Below are positions 11,145 through 26,717 of a stretch of DNA of 64,000 nucleotides, one piece after another. Positions within the stretch are counted from its first letter, which is position 1. Every line of letters starts with the position of its first letter. Source of the stretch: Entophlyctis helioformis (Eukaryota > Chytridiomycota > Chytridiomycetes > Chytridiales > Chytriomycetaceae); assembly GCA_025526915.1 (NCBI GenBank), contig JAHLKH010000001.1, positions 310,001-374,000 of the forward strand. Direction: 5' to 3'. Position numbers and translations under genes: made by a program. Under the pieces are notes generated by a model that was not told the origin of the DNA, made no database searches, and saw only the letters and a program-made list of their open reading frames with translations.

Positions 11145-13750
11145 ATGTGGAGATCTTCGACGCGCCGCAGCTTGGCTGCTGCCCGCCAGCCGTCACACAG
11201 CAGCGTGCTGTTGGGCTCGGCGGCGGCGGCGGCGGCTGCTGCCCCGACCGCTGGTGCAACGGCTGCCAGACTGCGTGTCGTTTCTCCGCGCTCCGCAGGC
11301 CTTGCGTCTGCTGCGCACGCCGCTGCTGTCGCTCGCTCCAACGCCGCCTGCTCGGCCGTCGTCTCGGCTGCCCGCTTGCAATTGCCTTCATCGTCAAGCC
11401 GCTCGGCGCTGCTTGCTGCCGTGTCGGTGGCGGCTGCTTCCAAGACCTGCCTGCTTTCCCACGGCCGCCCCATGTCCACGGCCGCCACCTCTACACATTC
11501 CAGCGCCGCAGACCTTGTCGCCAAGGTTGCTGACATGCAGGCGAAGCTCGGCGAGTCCCACGCCGTTTGGCTTGGCCGTGTGGCATCCGCTGCTGCGCTT
11601 GCCGATGCACCATTCCGCATCACTGGTACGTTCCTGCCGCTCTGCCACTGCCGCCGCGGTGTTCTCTTGGTACACCTGGCCAGCCACCTCTGCACCCGTT
11701 GTGATGCCATGCATTCTGGCTGGCTGGCTTGCTTTTGATCTTGACAGTCATTCCTTCAACGGTCGCTCATTGCTCATCCATGTCCGTTTTACAGTGATTG
11801 GTGATGCTGGCAGTGGCCAAGACCGCATCGTGGAGGCACTGCTCGGCCAGTCGGCCACAGTGCCTGCCGCCGACCCGCACAAGATCACAAAGATCAGGTG
11901 TGTCCTTGTTGGATCCATGCTCCATTTATGGTGCATCTCCCTCTTTGTTCCGTTTCTAACCAAGCCAGATCTGTCGTCTTGAACGCAGCCACGGGACACC
12001 GGCTGTCGCCAATGATGCTGCACCTGCTGCACCTGCTGCACCTGAATCCGCATCCAAGCCGGTGATCAACGCCATTTCATCGTCAAAGTGGCTTGATGAA
12101 ACCAAGTCGGAGATCTTTTCCATTTCAAGTGAGCTTCTGCGACTGCCGAATGCCCGATCCACTCGCTGCTGACATGCCAGTCCATTTGTAGGTGCCGAAG
12201 CACTGGCTGCTCACCCAGAGGAGATTGAGGATGTGCTGCTCAAGAGCGACGCCGTTCTGCTCGTGTCCAACCCAGAACGCGAGCTGACAGGCTTGGTCGA
12301 TCAGATGGTCCTGCGCAACTTTATCGCCAAGGGAAAGCAAAACGTCTTTGTCGTTCTTGCCTCTGATCAGGCGCAGTCTGGCCTTGTTGGCCGTTTCGAG
12401 TCCAAGCTTGCAGCCTCGCTTGTGCACATCAAGACCGCGCGTCTCCTTGACCTCAAGCTGCCCACTGTGCTGTCGGTCACGCGCGACGGATCAGACGCCG
12501 CCCATGTCAAGTCTTCTCTGGCTCCTCTCGTGTCAAAGAGCGCCAAGACCAAGACGAGCACCATCCAGTTTCTGGCGTGGTCGGCCCTCCAGCACCTGTC
12601 TGAGCACCACACGGCTGTGACGTCGCGCGTCGTGGAAGCCACAGATGCCGTCAAGGCTGTTGCCAAGCACATTGTCGACAACGAGCAGCGCCTCGTCAAC
12701 CAGTTCCGCGAGTCGGACCTCGGCTCCGTTCAGACTGGCATTGTCGCCTTGACTGACTCTATCAAGTCGTACTTTGCCAGAACGCCGTTCTGGAAGCTTT
12801 TTTGGCGTTCTGACTTTATCGCCGACGACCTGCACATGCGCATGCGCGAGCACACCTTAGTCAAAGCCGAGTACCAGGTCTGTTGGCCGTCTTCTTGCAT
12901 CTCATGCCGAGTCACGCGCTGCTGACACTGCGCGTATCTCCATGGCGTGGCAGATGACATATGCGACGGGCAAAGCCAACGAAGCGCTTGTCCAGCTTAC
13001 CCAGCACCTGATCAGCACGCTCAAGCCCTTTACTCTTCCCACGCACCAGTTCTCCCAGCACGCCGTCACCGCTGCTCTGCAGACAGACATTGCCCGGCTG
13101 TTGCAGATTGCCGAGTCGAACTCGCCGCCCAACGGCCCGGCGATCGACCCATTCCTTCTGCGGAACGAAGTTGCCGCCTTTGACGAGACCAAGCTGTGCG
13201 ACAATGTCCAGAAGCAGGCCGAGCGCATCGTCCAGCGCCAGCTTGTCACCCAGCTTGCCGTGTATGCATCTGCCGTTCTTGCCACACATCTCGGCGTGCC
13301 CTTTGCCATCTCGCTCCCAAGCGCGATTCTGGCCTCTGGCCTTGGTAAGCACGCGTCCCACAATCTCAACCGGCAGCTGGGGCTTTTGTAGCTGACCCTT
13401 TTATTCAGGATTCTCGTGGATGAACCTGCGCTGGAGCTCTGCTCAGCGCCGCTACCTTGGCCGCATTGGCGAGTCGCAAAAGGTGCTCAAGGACACGCTG
13501 ACGGTATGCACCTCCTCATCTGCGCATCTTCGGCTTCACGGCCAGCCACTAACCCGACCTGGCTGGCGCACAGACCGCCTATGACAATGAGTTTGCGCGT
13601 GTTGTTGCAGCGCCACTCGCCGTGTCGGTCAAGATGATCAGCGAGGCCATCCAGCAGCGCGCTCAGGACGCCGCCAACGCTAACAAGGCCATTGAGGATC
13701 TGGCACAGACCATCAAGCGTGAGATTGAGCAGCGTGGAGACTCTGCATAG
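11145..13750 (+). CDS. Mitochondrial dynamin-like protein with degenerate GTPase (Mmc1-like, tentative)
   Basis: Seven exons: 11145-11625, 11795-11897, 11989-12128, 12192-12877, 12954-13344, 13409-13503, 13574-13750; 690 aa, all GT-AG and in phase. The first 100 residues are rich in Arg, Ser and Ala with no acidic residues (MWRSSTRRSLAAARQPSHSS), a mitochondrial presequence. A dynamin-like core follows: ITVIGDAGSGQDRIVEALLG resembles a P-loop but has Gln-Asp where dynamins have Lys-Ser. SDAVLLVSNPERELTG with VFVVLASDQ corresponds to the switch and G4 strands but lacks the NKxD motif. Long helices fill the C-terminal half with a hydrophobic hairpin (LVTQLAVYASAVLATHLGVP), suggesting inner-membrane association. 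I infer a fungal mitochondrial dynamin relative of the Mmc1 kind that has lost GTP hydrolysis; the family name is tentative. Confidence 0.65.
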
Positions 13751-13880
13751 TTCTGATGGCGGCCTGGAATCTGCTGTCGTGTCCAATACAGTTTGCTCAT
13801 GCAGAGCCGCCTCTGCAACAGCCGTCAACGCGCTTGTTGCAGTGTTTTGTTGGAACGTCGCCGAATTGTAAACGGCTCGC

Positions 13881-17841
<3,961 letters not shown>

Positions 17842-18025
17842 CGTGGACGCCTGCCAATGAACGTCTTGTGAACCGCAGCTGCCAGACCCTTGGACGTCGG
17901 CAGCACACGATCCTTGGCATATCGCCTTGCTGCGAGACGAGCGTATCTGCAACCAGTCGGCGTGTGGCGCACAGCCGGCCTTCTGATCGTCGGGCCGTTT
18001 TCGTCTTTGCCAGGTCTAATCGTTC

Positions 18026-21000
18026 ATGTCTGGCACGGGAGGACCCAGCAATGGCAGCAGCGGCAGCAGCGGCGGCAGCAAGGGATTCATGAGCGACCTG
18101 TTCAGCACGCTGGCACAGAAGCTGCCGGACACTGTCATGACGGAGCTGTCCAAAGCCCGGCAGGAGTTCATTGCCGAGATGGACGGCGCCAAGAACAACA
18201 TCAAGGCCGAGCTGCTTGGCGGCAGCTCGAGCAGTTCCAGCAGCTCGAGCAAGGGCAGGTCCAAGAGCAGAGGTCCACGTGGCGGCAGCAACGCAGGCGG
18301 CGACGCCGACCGCGGCGGCAGTAGCAGTGGTGGCGGCGGCAGCGGCAGCGGCGACCGTGGCCGTGGACATGCCCACCCGCACGGCCACGACCACCCACAC
18401 GGCCACGGCCACGGCCATCGCGGCCACAGGAACGGGCAACCGTCCGGCAGCCAAAGCAGCTGGAACTGGGACGACGTCAACGAGTCTATCAACAGCTGGG
18501 TCGCCAGCCAGGCACCGCCCGCCCCGCCCGCCCCACCTGCACCGCCTGCACCACCTGCACCGTTTGGTGTCAAGTACGCCCCGAACGAGCCGCAAGGTGC
18601 ACCAGACGTGGCGTTTGCCCGGATGCAGGAGGCCATCAGCACGCTGGCGGCAAGCGAGCAGGCCCGCGAAAAGGCCGTGCGCACGATGCGGGAGGCGCAA
18701 GAGCGCATCCGCAAGGCCAAGGCCGAGATTTCGGGCGCCCGCACTGCGGCCTCGGGCGCTGCTGGACAGCCGTCTATGCCCTCCAATGCAAGTGTTGCTG
18801 GCTTGTCTCGGCCCTGTCTGTGTTGCCTGCGGCGTGTGCTGAGCATGCATCTAACCCTTCCTGTGCCCATCGGCATCAACGCATCCACTGGCCCCTGCGA
18901 TGGCCCTGCAACGGCCTCGGCTGTCTCTCTGGCAGGACGTGCAACGGACACCAAAGCAGCCGCTGACGCCAAGCCAAACCGTGCAGCTGCTCGAACTCGC
19001 CCGCAGCCTCGAGGCAGAGGATCTGCAGTCGCCAGAAAGCGCACAGAAACTCGAAAACATCGAGGAGCTGCTGCGGCTGGTCGACTACTTCCAGGACGCC
19101 ATCGATCTGCTGCAGCCGCCCGTTCCACGAGAGTCGTCGTCGTCCTCGACCAGTCTCAACGAGCCGTCCTCTGGATCTGCTGGACCTTCGAATGCGGCCA
19201 CTGGCGCGACCGCGGCAGAGTCCGCAGACGATAGCAAGCCGCCAGAACTGCTTCGTCTGGTGCGCACGCTCGACGACGACGATCGCGGCACCTTCTTTTT
19301 CGAGGGCTACAACGAAGACCCCAACGACTCGGAGGAGGAGCGTCTGCGCAAGCGCGAGCCCTTTGTTGAGGAGAAGAACGGCTCCAAAATCGAGAAGCGC
19401 GTCATCACGTCGAGCGTCATTGAGTTCTTCCGTCGCAAGACGGTCGTCGAGAGTTTGAAGAACCTGCGTGCGGGCAAGACCAAGAGCTCGTCGGCCATCA
19501 TGCACGTGATTGCACGCAAGCTGTTTGCTGAAGTGGATGCCGGCACGCCGATTGAGCGTGCCATGGCAGCCATGTCGGCTGACGGCAGTGATGACGACGA
19601 GTCGAGCGCGGCCGAGTTCTCTGAAGCAGGACAAATCTTTAGCGATGACGAGACCAGTGTCAGCGATGCTGGTAGCCTTGCGCCATTCCAAAAGATCTTT
19701 GCAGCTCTCAAAGAGAAGCAGGCTGCCTTGAACCGCGAGAACAGCAGCGGAAGCACAGGCGCCAGTCGCCAGATGGGCGATGCCAGCAATGGCAGCTCGT
19801 TCTTGGCGTCGCAGCGGGCCGATACTACTGGATCGATCGCATCCACAAGACGCACTGGCCTTCAGACACTGTCTCTCACCAACCAGGTTCTTGGTAAGCG
19901 CCGGTCGTGCTTTGCATGTCATTGATGCCGAGACTGACACTGGCATGCGGAAACAGGATACGGCAGCCACGGCACGGTGGTGTACAAGGGATACTTTGAG
20001 AACCGCGAGGTCGCCATCAAGCGTCTGCTGGTTGATTTCTACGAGATGGCCGACCATGAGACGCAGATCCTGCAAGAGTCGGACCACCATCCCAACGTCG
20101 TGCGGTACTTTATCAAAGAGGAGCACGAAGGGTTCCTCTATATTGCCCTCGAGCTCTGCCCGGCATCCCTGTTCGACCTGGTCGAGAAGCCGCCCACGCC
20201 CGAGCTTACCGCCCTCAGAGAGCAGCTCGAGCACAAGGACGTGCTTATGCAGATCATGTCGGGTCTCCAGCACCTGCACCACATGAAGATTGTGCACCGC
20301 GACATCAAGCCGCAGAACATCCTTGTGGGCGGACCCAAGAGCCGCAAGGACGCCACGCCGCGCATCCTCATTTCCGACTTTGGTCTCGGCAAGCGACTTG
20401 CAGACGATCAGTCGTCGTTCAGCCATTCGATCGGATTCGGCGGCGGCACTGTTGGCTGGCGCGCACCCGAGTGTCTTGAAGCCCTGGCCGGCGACATGTC
20501 TTCAAGCGAGCCGCAGCACCCACCGACTGACGATGAGACTGAGCGCGTGACGTCGCCCGAGCCTGCCGACAGCGGGCGTGAAAGCGCCATGTCGCCAACA
20601 CCATCGGGAGCGACCACGACGGGCACATCGTCGTTCCGCATGTCGCGTGCCATTGACATGTTTGCGTGCGGCTGCGTGTTCTACTACGTGCTCACGGGTG
20701 GCAAGCATCCGTTTGGCGACAAGTTTATGCGCGAGGTCAACATCATTCGTGGCAACTACCGTCTGGACGCACTGGACGCTCTCAAAGAAGAAGGCGTGCT
20801 CGCCAAGGATCTGATCAAGCGCATGATCTCCAAGGATCCCAAGAAGCGGTGAGTTGCCAGTCTTTCTGCGTGCATGCGTGCGCCAACCCGCGACTCACGC
20901 GTCGTGCACCACAGACCCGACAGTTCGGAAGTGCTGCGCCACCCCTTCTTCTGGACGCTTTCTGAGCGGCTGCGGTTCGTCCAAGACATCTCGGACCGCA

Positions 21001-21478
21001 TCGAGGTCGAGAAGCGCGACCCGCCGTCGGCGCTGCTCAAGCTCCTTGAACGCGGCGCACCCAAGATGATGGGCGGCGACTGGACCAAGCGTGTCGACCC
21101 TGCCGTCATGGACAGTCTTGGCCAGCACCGGTCGTACGACGGCGCCAGTCTGCAAGACCTTTTGCGCGCCATCCGCAACAAGGTAACCCTTGGCCATGCC
21201 TCGCCCCTCCCCTCCTCTCCTTTACTTTCTGCCTGCGTCGGCTGTCGACTGGATGCCTGACCCTGTGTGTCTCGCGTCCACAGAAACACCACTACCAGGA
21301 CCTGACGCCGGCGGTCAAGAAGACGCTCGGTGCGTTGCCCAACGAGTTTTGGCGGTATTTCGAGAGCCGGTTTCCGGCACTGCTGCTGCACTGCTACAAC
21401 TTTGTGTGCAACAGCAAGGTGCTTCGGACGGATCCGGTCTTCAAGGTGTACTTTGAGCTGCTGCCCATGCTTGTCTGA
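18026..21478 (+). CDS. IRE1-like kinase/RNase without luminal or transmembrane domains (tandem paralogue)
   Basis: Exons 18026 to about 18793, 18936-19893, 19957-20848, 20915-21182, 21284-21478; about 1,026 aa. The kinase and KEN domains are very close to the upstream IRE1: GYGSHGTVVYKGYFENREVA, VHRDIKPQN, SDFGLGKRLADDQSSF and RNKKHHYQDL, so kinase and nuclease residues are intact. The first 540 residues are unrelated to IRE1. There is no signal peptide or membrane helix, but a Gly/Ser-rich start, an amphipathic helix (MSDLFSTLAQKLPDTVMTEL), a His-rich stretch (HAHPHGHDHPHGHGHGH), a Pro-Ala repeat, a coiled coil (about 18620-18750) and a helical segment LENIEELLRLVDYFQDAIDL. The first exon junction is uncertain (donor 18792-18794); the kinase part could also start at ATG 18900, still without any membrane anchor. 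The product should be cytosolic or nuclear. The layout recalls RNase L, in which a different sensor drives the same kinase-RNase module; the trigger here is unknown. Confidence 0.85.
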
Positions 21479-21688
21479 TCCATGTTGTGCAATGCTATGC
21501 CATTCCGAGCTGCCCAATATCATTTCTCCTTGTATCAAGACTCGTGATGGATGGAGTCATGCGCTTATATTCTGGTCAGATTCGAGTGTCAGGTTCGAGT
21601 GTCAGATACGAGTAGCATATAATTGTAAGATAATGTGGCGCCTGCGCCATACAACATGAAAACGTGTGAAACGGGGGCTGAAAGCCAA
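21479..21688. other. Convergent intergenic region
   Basis: About 200 bases, AT-richer than its surroundings, between the IRE1 paralogue and the EGF-like gene. It contains three imperfect copies of a TTCGAGTGTCAGG unit near 21573-21612. No gene seen. Confidence 0.5.
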
Positions 21689-23436
21689 TCAAGCAAAGTG
21701 GTCGCCATGGCGTGGGCCGCGTGCATGGCGGTCATTGACCGGATACGCGCGATCGGTGGTGTAGCCAGGCTTGGGCTGCTGAACACGACTGGGATGGTTG
21801 GCGTCGAACTGCTCTTTGCGGCTCTTGTTCGATCCTTCGCTGGCCAGATCGATCTTGGACGAGCTGTGCGCGTCGCGGCGGCCGTAGGTTGTGCCCACAC
21901 ATGCAATCAGTTGCGTCAGGAGACCGTACACAACACCGAGGGCCGTCAAAAAGGTCGATGCGATCGTGACAGCATCCGTCTTGTCGGGGCCGGAAAAGGT
22001 GAGCAGCCAGATCTGCACGGCAAACTGCGGGATGTCGCCCAGGAGAACTGCAATCAGCTGGCCAAGGATGCTGCGGCGCTCAAAGTCGCGTCGGGGCGGA
22101 TCAGGCTGTGCCGAAAAGGCCGTCAGATAGAACAGCTTGGACCACGCGACCATGATCATGGTGGGGCCGCCTGTGGCTGCCATCAGCACAAGCGCAGGAA
22201 GCAGAGCCGCCTGACCGCCCTTGCCCGTCGCCCATTCGCGAAACTCTGCCACAGCCATCAGCTCGCGGAGGACATTAACGATCGTCCAGAGCCAGTTGAA
22301 CAGCGTGGGCAGCACAACGGTCAGCTGGACGGCCATGACGACATTGGATGGGTATCCGTGCGACTTGTCGGTCATGACGTTGAACACGAGCAGCGAGAGA
22401 GTAACCATGCGACCAAGCGCGAGAAGCATGGTGATGATGGCCAGGTTGTTGGCAAGTGGGAAGCAAAAGAAGAGGATGGCAAAGAGGACCACGAGGACGC
22501 CTGCGGCACCACCCAGCCGGATGAGAGTCGGCTTGTTTTGCTGGAACAGATTGCCCTGGCAGTTGGGGAACGTGCCAGTAAATCCGAGCGCGCAGGTGTC
22601 GCAGGTCGCGCCAGTGATGCCTGGCTTGCATTGGCAGCCGCCGTCGGCCTGGCAGTTGGTCTCGTTCAGGACCGAGCCAAGAGGATTGCATGCACAAGCT
22701 GGCCAATGTGTTGGTGGTTCGCAATGTCAGATGAGCATGCCGATGGGTGTGCATCGTGTTGGCAGATGCAGATGTGCTGCTTACTCTTGCATGCGCCGTC
22801 TGGGCCAGGGAATGTGCCGCGCGGACAGAGGTCGCAGAGCGTGCCAATCTTGCCGTTGCTGCACTCGTCACAGCGAGCACCGCCAAAGCCGGTCTTGCAG
22901 AAGCACTGCGTTGTGCGATTGCCAATTCGACCGCTGACCGAGCAGGTGCCATTTGCCGAGCCAGTCGGGCTGCATTGGCACACTGGCGTTTGGGCACACG
23001 ACGAGTGAGCGAGCGTGAGCGAGTGTGCGGCAGTTGGTTGCATGATGACACTGGCAATGCAAGAGGACGCACAGATGCAGGAAGAGAACTGCTGGATGCC
23101 CTGGAACAGCATCTGGTCGCGCACAGCAAGCTCCCTGTCGCAGATGCTGCAGTCGAGGCCCGCATAGCCGGGCTGGCACGGGCACCTGATACCCTTGCCG
23201 TTGCCGACAAAGTTGGACTGCGCCTGCTCGCAGCCGATAAAGCCGGGCGACGAGGCGCAGGTTGCTGCGTAGCGCACAATGTTCCTTGGGCAGCCTGCAC
23301 GAAAGTCTGGCTCGTCCAGCTGCGCGTGTGCGAGGCCGGCCGACTGGCAGAACAGGCACAGCAGCAGCAGTCGCAGCAGCAGCCGCAGACGTAGCAGAGG
23401 GGGCGTGTGGGTGGACGCTGCACGGCCGTGTGGCAT
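21689..23436 (-). CDS. Laminin-type EGF multipass membrane protein
   Basis: Three exons on the minus strand: 23436-23052, 22982-22785, 22698-21689; 530 aa, in phase. The start (MPHGRAASTHTPP) leads into a strongly hydrophobic signal peptide (LLLRLLLLCLFCQSAGLAHA). The extracellular part has more than 25 cysteines in EGF-like spacing, including CPCQPGYAGLDCSICD, CFCKTGFGGARCDECSNGKI and a laminin-type repeat CACNPLGSVLNETNCQADGG then CQCKPGITGATCDTC. Five or six hydrophobic helices follow (for example LGGAAGVLVVLFAILFFCFP and ILGQLIAVLLGDIPQFAVQI). The C-terminal tail of about 70 residues is polar and Ser/Arg-rich. A surface adhesion or receptor role is inference; I do not recognise a named family. 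EGF-type modules are uncommon in Dikarya. Confidence 0.75.
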
Positions 23437-23555
23437 TGGATGCTGTGCAAGAATGGGACTTGGGCGGACATGCACCGCTTTGCACGAGTGGCACTTGTGG
23501 CGCACACCGGACGCGTCAATCGGGCCGTGAATGTGGCGCACGCGTGCATCTTCAT

Positions 23556-26500
23556 TCAAGACTCGCTCGGTGGCGCTGGCGACGGCTTGAGCGTCCAGTT
23601 GCCAGATCCACGCTCGGCAATCGCAATGTCCTGCATGAGCTTGGTGTACAGCGTGCTCGCCGGCTGCTTGCCAAGCACCTTGGTGAACTGCTCCATGAGA
23701 TCCACCTTCTTGACCGCGGCTTGCTTCTTGAACAGCTCAATAACAATCGGACGGAACTGCATCAGCCCAGACAGCGCACGCCAGCAGCCATCCAGTCAGT
23801 CAGCCAGTCTCTCACACAACATTCGGACATGCGTTCACAAATGACTGCCCAATCTCACCTCGTCCTGCTTTGCATCTCCAGTCAGCTTGAGCACAAACAC
23901 ATCGTTGATCTGCTCGCAGTTGGCGGCCACGCTTGCCATAATGGTAGCCTCAGAGATGTCGCGGCTGAGCGACTTTTCGCGGCCTGTCATGCACAGCAGC
24001 AAGTCAGCAACCCCATCTACCGTCCGTGTGCGTTACAACACGAAGCCGAGCGTACGTTTGTGGGACAAAATCGACTTGACGAGGTAGTCCTTGGAATACA
24101 CAGAATCAAACGTGAACAGACGCTTGAGAAGCTCCGTCGTCTGTGCAGCAGCGCTCGCCTTGGTGTCAATGACGGCGCCATCAAGACGGTTGGCTTTGGA
24201 TCCTGCAGCAGCGGCAGCGGCAGCAGCAGCAGCCTCGCGTGACGCCTGTGACTGGCGTCGGTTCTTGATGCGGTCGAGGGGTTTCATGGCCTGCATCGCT
24301 CTGTTCGGGTCACGAGTCAGCCTGCAACCGCATCTATACGGCAATAGGAGAGATGCAAGGCACACTTGCCCTTCGCCATCTGCGCGCACTGCAGCGGCCT
24401 GCTGCGCAACCAGAGCAGGGTGTCTGTCCAAATGTGTCAGCCAGACATCCAGCATCCAGCATGGTTTACGTCAAGATGGCAGGCACGCGTACTTGGCGAC
24501 AAAGTCCTCGTCGGCAGGAACCTTGAACTGCCATCCAAGCCCAGAGTGGAAGTCGGCAATCTCGCCAAGCATGTTGAGTGCCATGATGGGCGGCATATGC
24601 GATGTCTCGGCGAATACGCTGCGCTGCACGTATTCGTGCTCCAGGAAAAGCATGAGAAGGTAGCGGCGAGCATCGTACGGGCGGCCCGTGTAGAGCAAAT
24701 CGCTTCGTCCCACCCAGACACCGCGGATCAAGAACGCAACCTCCTTGAGAGCCTGGATGAACTCTGCTTCGGGAATGCCTTGACCAATCGCCTCGTACAT
24801 GGGGCCAAACTGCACAACATGCGCTGCATGCATAAATAGATCACGACTCGTTAGTGTAACGACTACCGTCAAGACACACGCTCGCTTTGATTTACCATTG
24901 ACAAGAAACGCTTTGATACGCTCGACGACGGGCAGCTTGTTCATGGCCGCAAGCGACATGCCCATCTTGGCTACTGGACGGCGCATTGCCTCTGCGCGAC
25001 TGCCAATCAGACTGGCCTCCACGCTCGGAGCATCGCTGGATACACGTGGCATTTGCACATCAGTCAGTCACACGCGCACACGAGCAGATACTCAAGCATG
25101 CATTCCTCACTCGGTAAGCACTGGGCTGATCGTATCCAAGTACGATGCGCTTGTCGACGTGAACTGGATCGGCTCAGCCTCAGTCTCGCCAAGAAGACTG
25201 CGGAAGTACTCAGAGTTTTCGTCCTACACAGCATGGCGTTGGATGGTGAAAAGTCAGTCGGCTGGACATGCCTGCCGCTTCGCTTTCGCGGATCCAAGCT
25301 GCTTACCTCTGGCCCAAACACGGACAATTGCGTCCACGGCTCATTGTCCATTGCACGCTGCAGCTCTGCCAGCGATGCCTTGCGCGCCGCGTCCTTGTCG
25401 TCCGCACCACGAACAATGACCTGGATGGCCTTGGCTTCTTCTTCAACGCCCTCCGCCTCTTTGCGCTCCTCGTACATGATGCGCTGGCTGGCCGTCTTTT
25501 CCTTTTCGCTGATCTTGTCAATGTAGTCGAGCGATGGACGCAGCTGTAAGACGGTGGACAGCGGCCGCAGATGCAGCGCGTCTGCAATGCCAGCACGTTC
25601 CCAGGATGTCCGAGTCAGCCGCCAGCTCCAAGGATCGCTCCATCTCGCTGCATTGCATTCCATGTTACCTTCTCCGGCCTTGAGGTATCCAACCATGTAC
25701 TGTGCATTCAGGGGCACAATGCGCGACTCTAGCTTGATGGCATCCAGTTTCTGGCGAGGACCGTTGTTGTTGAGTCCATCGCGAACGTCAAAGGCTGTTA
25801 AAAGAGGCCGGTTGTCGAGGCCGTTTCCAAAACGCTCGCCTTGGTCGCGATCGTAGTGGTCGCCAGTCGGATCAAGTAAAACGTCCAGCTGGACCTTTTT
25901 GGTTTTGTACTTGATGCGGCCCACCTTGGGCAGCACGTCCGGTGTGAACGGCATGGGGCGTGTCGGGAACTGCAACATGTACAGCGACTCGCTGATGTCG
26001 TTGGCCAGATACACATCAATCTCTTGCACAATGGGATCGTCTGGATCGTCGTCCAGGTACTGATCGTCGTCGTTGTCGTCGTTGTCGGCGTCTGGAACAC
26101 GGCGCTCGTTGGCACTGCCGTACTGGTCGTCGTCCTCGTCATCGGCCATGATGGCATCCCTGACAGCACGGCCGGTGTCCTGAGCAAGGTCGGCGATACT
26201 GGCAACTGAGCTGGCTGCCGAGCTTTCCAGTTCGTCTTCGACCTTGATGAATGCGCCGGCTCGGCGTGTTTTGGCAGCGGACGGTGCAGTAGCAGCAGGA
26301 GCAGCGGCAGCGGCAGCACCACGGCCACGACCGCGGCCACGACCTCTGCCGGACGGAGCGGCGGCAGGAGCGGCAGGAGCGGCAGCAGAAGCATTCCTTG
26401 TGTTGGCACCAGCAGCACGACCTCCAGCGCGAGAGCTGGACGACGAAGCGGCCGTCGCTCCAAGATCACTTTGGCGAGCAGCAGCAGCGGGAGCAACGAG

Positions 26501-26656
26501 AGCAACGGGAGCGGGAGCAGGAGGGGGAGCATTCATGTCGTCCATGTCCATAGGCTCGCCAGCACTGTCGCCAGCGTAGTCGCCAGCGTCGTCGTACATG
26601 GCTGCATCGTCGTACTGCTCGGCGTTGATGTCGTAGTCCTCATCGGCATCGCTCAT
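23556..26656 (-). CDS. RPC37: RNA polymerase III subunit RPC37/RPC5 (POLR3E)
   Basis: Pol III-specific subunit of the TFIIF-like subcomplex that acts in initiation and termination. Nine exons on the minus strand: 26656-25669, 25581-25307, 25223-25111, 25035-24896, 24823-24493, 24423-24366, 24290-24056, 23983-23859, 23756-23556; 821 aa with every junction in phase. The N-terminal half is acidic with an Ala/Gly/Arg-rich segment (GRGRGRGRG). The conserved core reads DDPIVQEIDVYLANDISESL, then RIKYKTKKVQLDVLLDP, LHLRPLSTVLQLRPSLDYID and NEPWTQL. The C-terminal part (VWVGRSDLLY, SRDISEATIMAS, a winged-helix-like RPIVIELFKKQAAVKK) matches the long animal-type POLR3E rather than the short yeast Rpc37. 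It is divergent from the calcipressin gene, with start codons 61 bp apart. Confidence 0.88.
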
Positions 26657-26717
26657 CTGGACGTTTGGATCGCTTCGACGAACTCTCCACAACTCGTTCC
26701 ATTCGTCAACGTCGACA

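Noticed and set aside
18026..18830. Separate gene upstream of the second IRE1-like kinase
   Set aside because: Its frame becomes non-coding-like after about 18793 and a good acceptor at 18935 joins it to the kinase exons; kept as one gene with low certainty at that junction.
21573..21612. GGTTCGAGTGTC resembling a tRNA B box
   Set aside because: The invariant CC after GGTTCGA is absent, no A box lies 30-60 bp upstream and no cloverleaf can be folded; it is part of a short repeat.
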